Shown: piece after piece, positions 37,233-48,250 of the stretch
Layout of the letters: each line of letters opens with the position of its first letter
Position numbering within the stretch: position 1 is the stretch's first letter
DNA from: Marisa cornuarietis
Lineage: Eukaryota > Mollusca > Gastropoda > Architaenioglossa > Ampullariidae
Assembly: GCA_004794655.1 (NCBI GenBank)
Contig: SMMW01000596.1
Location: 558,001 to 622,000 of the forward strand
Direction: 5' to 3'
DNA: 64,000 nucleotides
Position numbers and translations under genes: made by a program
Notes under the pieces: model-generated
Database searches by the model: none
Seen by the model: the letters and a program-made list of their open reading frames with translations, nothing else
What the model was told of the DNA's origin: nothing

Positions 37233-37798
37233 GTAGGTGGCCTCTACTTCCCTCTATTCTTTCCCCCGGTCAATGTTAGTGTCAGAAAGATTGTTCCCCA
37301 CTACTACCACTTCTGCTTTCTAAGGCAGAACAACGATATCATCTCACCTGAACTATTGCGCCACGGTGAATCAGATAAATGTTTTCATCACCAGAAGGCT
37401 GTTTGCATATTTCCCTTTATACGTCGTCGTTTTAATGTAATCATCATCATCATCATCATCATCATAAACTGTGAAATGGTCAAGCGTCCAAAAAAGGCGA
37501 GAAAGGAGGTAAGTAAATGAGAGAAACGAAAGAGAATGTAATGCTTGCCCAGTAAGGCGGTCAGTCAACTGGTCAATTACTCTCAGAACACAGTATGTCA
37601 CTGTTCAGCAAAGCCAAGTAATTAAAACAAGCACGTTTTCAGTGCATTATGCGTCGATATTCTGGATAAAGATTGAAATCTCTACAAACGGGGATGATCG
37701 TTATCGTCTTCGTTATCTTCATCATCAATCATCATGTTGTTGATGTTGTCCGTTAGAAGTATCAGTTATCCACGAGAATCAAACATTTACCATTTCAG

Positions 37799-37986
37799 CC
37801 ATCAATTTGCGGCTCACGGATGGCGGACGTAACTATGGTCGCCTGGAGGTCTTGTATGAGGGTCAGTGGGGTCGGGTTATTGGCAGCTTCTCGGGCACAA
37901 ATGCTGACGTTGCCTGCAGACATCTTGGATTCCTGGGTGGGCAGACCGCTACCAGATACATGCGAAGAGATAACGTTACAGGCAGG
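37799..37986 (+). CDS. Exon 22: SRCR domain 14 (type b), first half, missing a Cys
   Basis: The acceptor is CCATTTCAG at 37798 and the donor is GTAAGT at 37987 (phase 0). It reads LRLTDGGRNYGRLEV, GQWGRVIG and ADVACRHLGF. Ile stands where the WGxVC cysteine is expected. The partner cysteine in exon 23 is also missing, so a whole disulfide appears lost. Confidence 0.85.
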
Positions 37987-38551
37987 GTAAGTAGACTTTG
38001 TACTAGAGATTTCTAAGAGGGAAAGACATTGGCAAGTACTAATGCACCAACAGGACAGATGTGCTCATGTAGTCTTCCCAAGAAAGACTTTGAGTATTTT
38101 GATAATATACATGATAATCTAGTAGAGGCGATTCATGAATGAGGCCAAAAACATAATCTATGCAGACTTTTTTCAAACTGAACGAATACCAGAAAATCGT
38201 TTGTGTGCGGGAGTTGCATGGTTCTTGTGAAAGATGGTCTCAGAATTACTCGGAAATAATTGTACTCTTCTGATTTACTGCTCTTCTGATTTATATTTAT
38301 AGGACATTAAAGTCATATGAGTAATTGAAGCAAGGAAGTCTTTATTATCAGTGGTTTTGTCTTATCTTTTTAGTTATATTTGTGTTGAACTTACAAGCTT
38401 CTGACATGAGGAAAGATTTATAAATGCATTTCAAAGCACTGTAAATCTGTCCAAGTCGAAAGATCATGAAAAATAAGTTCTTGAAAATGCTGTGGGACAT
38501 GCAGTGTTAGAAGACAGCTGGTAGGGTGAGTGTTTTGTGCTGTCTTAGCAG

Positions 38552-38669
38552 ATCTGGATGAGCGACGTCTACTGCAAAGGTTATGAGCAAAGTCTGTTTG
38601 AGTGTTTGAATCGTTGGAATTCCAGTGCTGGAGGTGGTGAGGATCAATACGCCATCTGCTACAACACGA
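38552..38669 (+). CDS. Exon 23: SRCR domain 14, second half
   Basis: The acceptor is TCTTAGCAG at 38551 (phase 0) and the donor is GTAAGT at 38670 (phase 1). It reads IWMSDVYCKGYEQSLFEC and QYAICYN. Only four cysteines remain in the whole domain: the one before the final AIC (usually HNC) is absent. Confidence 0.83.
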
Positions 38670-39232
38670 GTAAGTACTTGACAATGTCAGCTAATGATAT
38701 CTGCAGTAATTTATTTTATATTTATATATAGTGTGAGTATTGATGATAGAAGTCCCAGTGCTTAGTTCTGTACTAATGCAGGCAATTAAATGAGGCCGGA
38801 GACAGCAATTCGAGAACGTAATGTACCATGACAGCCATTGCTTCTTGTATTATATGTTGGCTGATAATATTTTGCACTAACACTAATATCGTTATCCTGT
38901 TTGTTTTCATTGTTCTTGAACCAGCTTCACACTTTCTTATCTCTCTCACGCAAATACACACGCACAGTGACAAACACACACACACACACACAATATCATG
39001 CAAACAGACTTATTTATATATATATAAACACATTTTCTATTTCTCTTTTAAGAGACATTTTCATAATAATTATCATCACCATTAGAGATATTCTCTATTT
39101 ATTTGTGAGATTTTAAAATTAACAGGCACCGTGGTAATCTTAAAGAAAACCTAACAATTATCAAGACTAGCTGTAAATTAAATTGTAACTGTAACGTGAT
39201 ATTCTTGTTTTTGTTTGCCCTGAACTTTGCAG

Positions 39233-39337
39233 CCCGTATAAATAGCGGAAACTCTTTCTCTGTGGGAGAGGTGCAGATCTACTATAACAAACGCTGGGGA
39301 GCCATCTGTGATGGTGGCTGGAGTGAGGAGGACACCG
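39233..39337 (+). CDS. Exon 24: SRCR domain 15 (type c), first part
   Basis: A 105-base exon with acceptor AACTTTGCAG at 39232 and donor GTAAGC at 39338, phase 1 at both ends. It reads INSGNSF, VGEVQIYYNKRWGAICDGGWSEEDT. The intron falls early, between the first two cysteines, and is 6.2 kb long with several nested transposons. Confidence 0.83.
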
Positions 39338-39409
39338 GTAAGCAGCACATCCCTATGTCATGCGATGATACCCAAAGCAGTCTCGTGATCTGAATTAATG
39401 ATGATAGTG

Positions 39410-39808
39410 ATGTAATAATAATAATAATAATAAATGAAGATTTGTATAGCGCATATTAACACTCACATAGCGCATGCTCTTAGCGCTTAAAACAAGGAAG
39501 AGACATGGACTAAATGGATAGAACACGAGGTGCGTAAGAATAAACGACAGTACTGACGACAAACAGAAAACAAAGATGGAAAACACAAAAAGACACCAAG
39601 TAACAGTAACAGAAAATATAGCGATTCTGCAGAGAAGATGGGTAGAAAAGTAGCAAGAGCGGAAAGGGGGAGAGTTATAAGTTATAGCATTGTGTGGACT
39701 GTGTTAGGAGTAATGCTCAAGGAAGATGTGCGTTTTCAGTGCAGATTTGAAGGATTCAGTTGCAGGAAGGTGGCGGATACGGAAAGGGAGAGAGTTCCAT
39801 TGTTTTGT
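39410..39808 (-). mobile_element. L2-type 3' end fragment
   Basis: It matches the L2 at 30.0-30.4 kb in the same orientation, from the AAT tail through the 3' UTR into the last codons, and stops at about 39808 where another repeat begins. Confidence 0.82.
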
Positions 39809-39839
39809 TGTCCCTTCGCTTTACCGGCTTGAGGGGACT

Positions 39840-41479
39840 CATCATCATCATCATCAGTCCTCATTGTGCCGTCTGGCGCGTGAGGCAACAGCTAGAGATC
39901 TCCATCTGGTTCTGTCTGCTGCTGTTCTGGGGGCTGTTTCGAGTGATAGGCCTCTGTTTTTGAGGTCCTTTTCGATGGCTCGCCTCCATGTCTCTTTGGG
40001 CCTCCCTCTGTTCCTCTTTCCCTGTGGTGTCCATCGTAGGGCTGTTCTGGGGATTGAGTCTGGAGGCATGCGGCACACGTGACCTAACCATCGCCAGCGA
40101 CGCAGTTGGATCGCTTCTGCCAGGGTGCACCGCCCCATCTGTTCGCGCAGTTCTTTATTTGAGATGGTGTTGGGCCAGAAGATCTTTTTTTATGCGCCGC
40201 AGACACTTGGTTTGAAACACTTCTAGTTTTTTATCGATTGAGGCTGTGGTCTTCCAGCACTCTGACCCATATAGGAGGAAACTGAGAACGTTGCTCTTGA
40301 AGATCCTGATCTTTGTATGGCTGCTGAGGCCAGTGGATCTCCAGATGTGCTTAAGCATTGCAAAAGCTTGGTTGGCTTTGCTGATCCTGGTGTTTACCTC
40401 CTGTTCACAGTCACCATCTGCTGTTACCTTGCTGCCTAGGTACACAAATTCTTTTACGTCCAATAGTGGACTCCCGCTGATTGTGAGAGGGTTATTGTTT
40501 GTCATGTTGTTCCTTAGGACTTATGTTTTTTGAGTGTTGACTCTGAGCCCTATCATGCTGGCAGTCTTACTAAGGGTTTCGGTCTTATCTTGAAGATCTT
40601 GGTGCCTATGGGATAGCAGACCTAAGTCGTCGGCGTAGTCTAGATCTTCCAAGACTGTGGTTTGAGTCCACTGTAGATCCTGTCGTTTTCCCTAAGTGAC
40701 ACGATGCATGAGCCAATCAATGGACAGTGAGAACAGTATTGGTGACAGGATGCACCCCTGCTTGACACCTGTGTCCACTCTAAAGGGTTCAGTCAGCTGG
40801 TTGTTGTGGATGACCTGGCATTCAAAATTTTCGTATAAGGACTTGATGATGTTAACTAGTTTCCTTGGAATGCCATAGTGACGTAGAAACTTCCATAGAG
40901 AGGCACGATGTAGGCTGTCAAATGCCTTCTCAAAGTCAATAAAGGCCATATACAGTGGACTGTTCCACTCCTGCGATTGTTACAGGATATGTCGCAGCAC
41001 AAAGATATGGTCGATGCATGATCGTCCTTTCCGGAAGCCAGCTTGTTCTTGTCGGATTATAGAGTCTACTGTTGTTGTAATGCGCTGGAGAACTATACGG
41101 CTAAAAGTTTTGCTGGTGACGGATAGCAGTGTGATGCCTCTCCAGTTATGACAGTCACCGATGTCTCCTTTCTTTGGTTTCTTGACTATAACACCTCTAC
41201 TCCACTCGGTAGGGATTTCTTCACTGTCCCAGATCTCCTGGAGGATTGTTTGTAGAATACGCGGTGTCTCTGCCTCTTCTGCTTTCAGCATTTCAGCACA
41301 TACACCATCCCCTCCTGGTGCCTTGCCGTTCTTTGTTTTGTGAATGGCTTCCTTGATTTCTTGTAGTGCAATGGGTCCAGTGTTGATATCTAGATCTTCT
41401 TCTGCTTCGATGATTTCAGGTAGCACTGATGGTTCTGGCTGGTTAAGAATCTGTTGAAAATGTTCCCCCATCTCTTCAG
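39840..41479 (-). mobile_element. RTE-type non-LTR retrotransposon, 5'-truncated, frame-broken
   Basis: The minus strand reads, in order, EHFQQILNQPE, KTKNGKAPGGDGVCAEML, NWRGITLLSVTSK, FRKGRSCIDHIF, FIDFEKAFDSLHR, GVKQGCILSPILFSL, FVYLGSKVTADGDCEQEV, LLYGSECWK and LRRWRWLGHVCRM. The 3' end is a (GAT)n tail. It is flanked by TTGAGGGGACT (39829-39839) and TTGAGGGGATT (41480-41490). It contains frameshifts and is inactive. Confidence 0.85.
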
Positions 41480-41644
41480 TTGAGGGGATTAGCTCTCTAT
41501 ATTTGTGATTGTCTTTGTTGACCTGTTGCGAGTTTCATGCCTGTTATTTGACACATGCTTCACTGTTCTTTTGTTTAACTATCTGCTTGTCTGCGGCCTT
41601 TTTGATTCCAACTATCACCTTTTGTGTTCCCACCGACTGTCAGC

Positions 41645-44160
41645 CACGGGTATCTTGCCATAACGGTAGACTGGAATTAGCAAAGCCACTGCACACTCCT
41701 TACCCTGCTCCACAGCTGCCGAAAGTGTTTTGTGATTATTTTGCTAACAAGATTTAAGACATTCAATTATCCTTGGACTCGATTTCGGTGCCTGATAGCA
41801 TCTCTTGTGATGCTCTTCCGAGATGCTCTCAGACCAACTTTCGACCAGTCTTTGAGGCCGATGTAAAGGCAATTATTCTGAAAGCCAATCCAATACCCAC
41901 AAGCCTTCTTCTTGAGTGCTTAAATATTTTACTTCCTGCCATCACAAACATTGTAAATGTCAGCTTGTTTTCCTATCTTTAAATATGCCCTGGTGAGGCC
42001 ACTCCTGAAGGTCCACGCTTGACGTCAACGTTTAACCAGCTACCACTCAGTTTCTTTTCTCTTTATATTCAGAGCGAAATTAGTTTTGATACAGCTCTGG
42101 GCCTACTTACAAGAATACCACCTTATCCTCCAAGCTCAGTCAGTGTATAGACCTTTTTACAGTACCGAAACTACTCTAATTACACAGACATATTATCTGC
42201 CCTTGACAGCGGTGATGTTTCTGCCTTAAGGACAACACGAGCGCTTGGCGAAAATCGCTGGAAATAAAGCACAAAGTATCACAAAAACATGTTTCGGTGG
42301 TATTTTATGACAAAGAGCCGGGAAAGATTTTATATTAATATTTTTCTCTAAAGCACACCTGGATTTGTCGAGAAAACAGGAAGTGACGAAATGAACGTAT
42401 TTCTAAAAATAGCGCCATCTAGTCGAAGAGAAAAGATGCAATCCTTGGTAAAAGAAAACTAACCAGGACACATAGTGCTATTGCTGAATGTTCTTTTCGA
42501 CACTCAGATGGAGTTAGTTTGTGCTTATAGAAGGAAATCCTAAAGATAATGGCAGCAAACGCCAGTGGATTAACTTTGTTCAGAGATATGTATATAATGT
42601 ATGTGTATATATGTTTATATACAGATCTCTACTTTGTTCAAACTTGCCGTGTGAACTTTGTCCCCACACCGTACTCAAGAATTTGCTCAAAACATTTCAA
42701 ACTCGATTGTTATCCAGTCACTTATACAGTACAGGGAAGTTTTCGACTTTCAGTAAAACGAAGAGATCTTATTCCTACAGCAGTGCTTCCTATACAAAAG
42801 CACGAGATGTTAAAACCAACTACGACTGCTGGTAGATCAAGCACCAGATATACAACATCGACGGTTTCTACACCGTCTGGTCTACAAGTAACATCGTGTG
42901 ACAGTCACAAACACATCATCATCAGTCGTATCTTTATCCAGCATAATGCTAACAACAAAGGACAGTGTGAGATCCCCATCGATGTGTGTGATCGAAACAG
43001 CTACAAACGAAAAAAAAAAGAACTGATGGTGATAAACATAAGGAGCTTAAACGGGAACACTTGCGACTATCAGTAAGTAAATAGAAAAATTTGCATGCAG
43101 CTAAATGAGGAAGAAATAAGTTTCTGCATCGATAAACATGTTTCAAACTATCATTATCTTTTTAATTGTAAAAAATCCTTATCAGCAGTCAATTGTAACT
43201 ATTGTTGCCCATTAAATTTTGATCTGATTGACTTACCAGTCTATTGAATGAATTAAATTTGGAACATTTAATTATTTTTAACTTCATTCGAAGCTTCTAA
43301 ATAAAGTTCCAATCTGTAGGGCTGGATTCCAAATTCAGCTGTTCCATTTTGGGGCAAAAAAATCGCTTCTTGAACACGACAACCTGAGCGATGTTTCTTC
43401 ATTTGACTTGAAGACATGCACACTCACTGTTACAAATACTTCGATCGCGTGAGAACCTCCAGTACAGGAGAGTCTTTTTCCCGCCTTCCTAGTTGCAGGT
43501 GAAAATGCCGATGTTTGAAGGCTTATATCTTTCAAATTAAGGATAATTATGTACTCATATTTTGGGAATTATTATTTTTAAACGAACCTAACCCGATAAT
43601 AAAGAAAAAATGTTGCGCTCACTTTGTCCCTTAACTCTGCTGGACCTTCCGTTGCATAGACTCCACACCCTCTACGGAATTTCTGGACCCGCACTAGCAT
43701 GGTTCAACTTCTATCTCACTGATTGTGTTCGTTGATGGTCAGTCATCTCGTCCTGCTCCACTTTCCTGTGGGGTTCAGTACTCGGTCCATTTCTGTTCAT
43801 TTTCTACACAAAACCACTTTCATTATGCCTTTAGTCTCACTGGGTTTTTCATCTTTCATATGCTGACGGCACGCAACTGTACTGCTCCACTCCACCGGCT
43901 GAGTCTCACTCTGCTACGGGCACTATAGAAGCCTGTACTAACGGTGTGAAGGACTGCATGGTAACAAACAAGCCTAAACTCAACGATGATAAAACGAAAG
44001 CCTTACTATGTCGAGAAGAAGAAATAAAACTTGATATGTTTGTCCGCCATTACATCACATCAAGGTGGGTGAAACCATCACCACCATTCACTAGCCAAAA
44101 GCTAACCAGCTTTTTTAACTCTGTCTGTGGATGCTTCTCTCCCTTTGGTTGTTAGTTCTG
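41645..44160 (+). mobile_element. L2-type element fragment, split by a Kolobok-like transposon
   Basis: It has the same protein blocks as the L2 at 30-31.8 kb, decayed: PTSLLLECLNILLPAITNIVNVSL (41.9 kb), then after the insertion LHRLHTLYGISGPALAWF (43.65 kb) and KLNDDKTKALLC (44.0 kb). Stops and frame breaks are frequent. Confidence 0.78.
42230..43630 (+). mobile_element. Kolobok-like DNA transposon remnant with THAP-domain traces
   Basis: The element starts GGACAACACGAGCGC, ends GCGCTCACTTTGTCCC, and is flanked by TTAA (42226-42229 and 43631-43634). The terminal inverted repeats match at GGACAA and GAGCGC. Inside, frame-broken sequence reads DGVSLC, KRQWINFVQR and SRICSKHF, the C2CH/THAP layout. 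TTAA targets plus a THAP domain are hallmarks of the Kolobok superfamily. No DDE core can be recognised, so it is a deleted copy. Confidence 0.7.
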
Positions 44161-44455
44161 TCGGTAAATTCCCTGCGACCATTTCCTCCTCCACCATCAT
44201 TAATTCACCGATCGATCACTTAGCTCTCCGCATTTCGCTTCATTTTTATTTGTTTTTCTTCTTTCCACTCCTTAGCGTCATCTGTCTTGTAAATATTATA
44301 TCCGTGGATTTCCACCGCTTTCCTTTTCCGATGGATTATGAGCTCATTCGACATTATGGTTATCAGAGAAGCAATTTGCAAGATTCTCTACGAGTAACAA
44401 GAACAAAACGACCCATGTCTGTTTGGTCCGTTCTACGACTGCAACTGTGGAGTGG

Positions 44456-45105
44456 GAATCCCAGACACTTAATCCCCAGACACTTCATCCCCAGACACTT
44501 CATCCCCGACACTTCATCCCCTAGACACTTAATCCCCAGACACTTAATCCCCAGACACTTCATCCTCAAAATGAAATTTCAACTAAAAAAATTATGAAGT
44601 GAATGAAAAATTTAATTCAAATTCAAATAATTATTTCATGTAAACATCAAAATAAGTTTGACAATATAATAATACTTAATTTCAACATTTATAACATTAG
44701 TTACAGTTCATGTGAGCTATTAAAGTCAATGTTCTTCAACATTAAGATATGTAAAGTGTTGTTAATCAATATGACAGGTAAGCTAATGATCGAAGGTACA
44801 GAAGACGATCCATTGCCTCATATCGCTGTACAATGTTGCTGATTCTCATGGCCAATTCAGCCTACTTCTTCTTTGGACGTTTCTCTCTCCCGGCGCACAT
44901 AATTGTAAACCCAGCGCAACCCAGTCTTACCAGAGTTACCACGCGACACATTTCTCTTATAATATTTCAAGTTCACAAAATAGCAGTTTTGAGTGTTGTG
45001 TTGCGATTTGGGGATGAAGTGTCTGGGGATTAAGTGTCTAGGGGATGAAGTGTCGGGGATGAAGTGTCGGGGATTAAGTGTCCGGGGATTAAGTGTCCGG
45101 TCACC
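44456..45105. mobile_element. Foldback-like element: inverted arrays of a 16-bp repeat, 9-bp target duplication
   Basis: The left arm (about 44459-44568) has about seven copies of CCAGACACTTMATCCC in tandem. The right arm (about 45011-45104) has about six copies in reverse complement. Between them lie about 440 AT-rich bases. The whole is flanked by GTGGAGTGG at 44447-44455 and 45106-45114. Inverted ends built of short direct repeats and a 9-base duplication are the defining traits of Foldback elements. No gene inside. Confidence 0.82.
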
Positions 45106-45550
45106 GTGGAGTGGATAGGAACATTTGCTTCCTCGCTTATTCAACTCGATTGAGCAAGCAGGAGATAACAACAGTTTACATTTCTTTCCTCATCTGATTT
45201 GTCATTTTATGTACATAACGGCTGCGTACCTCCCTTTATGTGCTCTTATTATTCAGTATTTCTGTTTATATTTTTCGTCATGCGCTTTGAACCAGTTTGC
45301 GCACAATACGAACACGTTTCAGTAGCCTGCACTATTTGTCACTTTTCTATCATATCGCAATCTGTTTTGATCCACTTTATCGAATAGATAAGTAGAGTTT
45401 TGTTTCTTTTGTCTTTGCTTTGTCCATCTTTTACATGTTCTTTATGCAGGAAATCAGCCCACAGTTTTAAATTTAAATAAGATGCAGGGAATCTGACTAT
45501 ATCGATTGACCTCTATCGATTAACTTCTGAGTGTCTTCATGTCGTGCCAG

Positions 45551-45760
45551 CTGTCGCATGCAGAGATCTCGAATACGACAACGGCTATCACCTGTGCTGC
45601 AGCCCTTTTGGCAGAGATTCCCGCCCTATTGCAGAAAACTTCCAGTGTACGGGAAGAGAGCAGGCACTGACTAACTGTAGTCACACAGCTCCTGACAGTC
45701 TCAATTACTGCACAAAAGATGTTGTCTCAGTAGCCTGCTACAACGGGCCTGCTCCTTCAG
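45551..45760 (+). CDS. Exon 25: SRCR domain 15, second part (extra vicinal Cys)
   Basis: The acceptor is CGTGCCAG at 45550 and the donor is GTAGGT at 45761, phase 1 at both ends. Joined to exon 24 it continues VACRDLEY, YHLCCSPFG, FQCTGREQALTNC, NYC and VSVAC. The pairing across 6.2 kb rests on phase, on the continuity of the EDxAVACRD motif and on the total of 315 bases. Confidence 0.83.
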
Positions 45761-46071
45761 GTAGGTCCAAGTGTTCTGAATAGTTACAATGTGTGAATTA
45801 ACATGATTTCCCACGAAAACTCATATTTTAGCATGTCTTCTTGACAAAATGTTTCCACGTTGCTGCAGGACCAGTCATAGTTCCATAATTTTGCATGACA
45901 AACCTGGTTCCCGATATATCAATGACAAATGTGTGTTTCGACACATCTGCATGAGAAAGGAAAACTCTACATAATAAATATTCGTTTTCTTCAAACGCGT
46001 CTTTTGAAATACTAATTTCACAAACGGAATGAGCTACTGTAAAAAAAAATCCTCCGTGTTTTGCTCTTTAG
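45761..46071. other. Short intron between domains 15 and 16
   Basis: I see nothing beyond splice signals. It serves as an example of the ordinary, transposon-free introns of this gene. Confidence 0.7.
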
Positions 46072-46380
46072 ACTACACGTTCTTTCTGAACGACGGAAAC
46101 ACAAACTCGGGTGAGGTGCAAGTCACCTTCATGAACGTCACGGGCAGCATCTGCAGCGACAACTGGGACGACACCGACGCCAGAGTGTTTTGCAGGGAAC
46201 TGGGCTTCCAGACGGGTCATGCTTTTAAGTATTGGCTTATAGCATATCGTCCATTTTGGATGACCGATGTGCACTGTACCGGCTCGGAGCTTTTTCTGAG
46301 AGACTGTCCCAAGACCCTGGGTGCCGTGTCGCAGTGCTCCACTAAGGTCCCTGCTGGAGTAACTTGTTCAGACATAGAAG
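46072..46380 (+). CDS. Exon 26: SRCR domain 16 (type a), whole domain
   Basis: A 309-base exon, phase 1 at both ends, with acceptor TGCTCTTTAG at 46071 and donor GTTAGC at 46381. It reads DYTFFLNDG, GSICSDNWDDTDARVFCRE, MTDVHCTGSELFLRDC, SQC and VTC. Six cysteines. The donor GTTAGC is weak. Confidence 0.87.
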
Positions 46381-46768
46381 GTTAGCGGGAAAAACTGGTC
46401 CAATAACTGTTTGCTGGTGCTTCTTTAATGGTGATGGAATTAAGTCTTGAAATGTCTAACCATTCGTCTTAATTGTTGCATTTTTATATTTGTACGTCAA
46501 TATATATATATATATATAATAAATAACATTATTTTTTCTAATATATCATATGTTTTCTACGCTTTTGTGCATGTCATTAAGTCTGTGTTTGCTTCTTTCT
46601 ATCCCGCTGTAACATTTACCTTTGTTTTTGAAGTCACCATCATGTGTGTTTAATGTTTTTGTTTATATATTGTATCTCATCGTGCATCGCGAGCAAACAG
46701 TTTTAGAGACGTAGTACACGTGGAATGTGTGAAGGATTGTTTTCTCATGACGGTCACACTCTGTCCAG

Positions 46769-47110
46769 GTGTTAACTACCGTTTGGCTGGCAGCAACTCT
46801 TCATACAAAGGACGCGTGGAGGTGCAGGTTAATGGTACCTGGGGTATTGCGTGTGGATTCCTCTTTGGATTCCTCTTTGAGGAATCCTGGTCTAAAATCT
46901 TCTGTAGGATGCACGGTTTCACGGAAGGATATAGAGATGACATACGGAGCTACTCAGACCTTCCCAGCAAGAGCTTTAGTAACTCGTTCAGCTGTAACGG
47001 AGACGAATCTGTGCTGGACGAGTGCCCGCAGTCAGGCTGGAGACCTATGGACAGCTCGGACCCTTGGATATGCAGGGTTCTTGTTGTCAACGTCGTCTGT
47101 TTTGGTGACG
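46769..47110 (+). CDS. Exon 27: SRCR domain 17 (type b), with a 12-base tandem duplication
   Basis: A 342-base exon, phase 1 at both ends, with acceptor CTGTCCAG at 46768 and donor GTAAGC at 47111. It reads NYRLAGS, GRVEVQVNGTWGIAC, IFCRMHGF, FSCNGDESVLDEC, WIC and VVC. Right after the first Cys the bases 46855-46866 are repeated at 46867-46878, giving GFLFGFLF in place of the usual D-rich turn. Confidence 0.87.
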
Positions 47111-47550
47111 GTAAGCTGAGGCAGGAGTGTTTCTTCATGTGCTCTTTAATGTAAATACCTCACAGATCAGGGTGTGTCTGTTTGACTTTTTTATGTCTAA
47201 AGAGTGGGTTACATAGCTTTATTGCGTAGATTTCCATCGAACGCAATTATTACATTACTATAGCACCATTATAACTCACTGTTGGTTAAGGTCCAAGAAC
47301 GTAATAAGCGAATATAAACTCAAAAAACCAGGGGTTCTTTTACCTAATACTGTTAATTAAGTGAGAAGGAAAAATAAAAAATCTCCCAATTTTAAATTTT
47401 GCAGTACAAACAGTGTTGCTTTAGAATTCTTTAGTGTAAACAGATATGCTTCTGAACTTTCAATGAAAAACCTATTTTCAACCTTGACCGTGTAGACAGC
47501 GCTGTTGTTAAACTGTTCAGTACCAACAGCCTTGTTCTCAAACTCCGCAG

Positions 47551-47662
47551 TGCGCGTCGGCACAACAAATAATGAAAACATTCGCATGGGTCCGGTTCAG
47601 TTCTACAGAAACGGCACGTGGTACAACCTGTGTGACACGGGCTTCGATGACGTCACTGCCAG
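47551..47662 (+). CDS. Exon 28: SRCR domain 18 (type c), first part
   Basis: The acceptor is CTCCGCAG at 47550 and the donor is GTGACA at 47663 (phase 2). It reads VRVGTTNNEN, VQFYRNGTWYNLCDTGFDDVTA. The intron splits an Arg codon just before the second cysteine. Confidence 0.82.
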
Positions 47663-48026
47663 GTGACACATTCACTTACATCACCTGATTTTATTCATTT
47701 TTCATTATTATTACCAAGCATAATGCCTAGGAGACAATCAAAACTTATTATCACTGTGTATAAAAGACTGTTAAAGACTAAAAACTGTTTTCCTTTAAAC
47801 AGGACACTGTATTGGACTGATAAAGAGTAGACAAAAGAAATCTTCAGACACAACGTGACGTTTTTAGAAATGAGTCAAGGGCACATAATCAGGACGTTTT
47901 GTCGATATTTTTAGTTAAAAAAGAGAAAATCAGCAGAACAAAAACACGGAAAAAACAAAACTCATGTTTGTACTATTATTGGAAAAGTGTGTAGTGTACT
48001 CAACAATATCAACCCATAAAACACAG

Positions 48027-48250
48027 GCGAGTCTGCCGAGACATGGCGTACGTTGATGGTAGAGCTGTCTGCTGTTCAGCCTATGGAACATCTTCATACC
48101 AAATAAATTCATATGAGACCAATTTGAACTACATTATGCGGTGCCAAGGAACAGAAAGCGACTCAACTGACTGCCTCAGACCAGGAGACTGTCTGTCGGG
48201 AAACTACGCCTCAGTTGTTTGTTTCAACAGTACAGATGTCGTTGATGAAG
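48027..48250 (+). CDS. Exon 29: SRCR domain 18, second part (extra vicinal Cys)
   Basis: The acceptor is AAACACAG at 48026 (phase 2) and the donor is GTGAGT at 48251 (phase 1). It reads VCRDMAYVDGRAVCCSAYG, MRCQGTESDSTDC, GDCLSGNYASVVC. With exon 28 the domain has eight cysteines. Confidence 0.85.

Noticed and set aside
42549..43076. A host gene with a THAP domain
   Set aside because: The motif is spread over two frames with stops and lies inside TTAA-flanked inverted ends in an L2.
44459..45104. Short repeated motif arrays as CRISPR-like or protein repeats (RHFIP-type)
   Set aside because: The arrays are inverted relative to each other and bounded by a 9-base duplication, as in Foldback elements. 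The peptide repeats are incidental.
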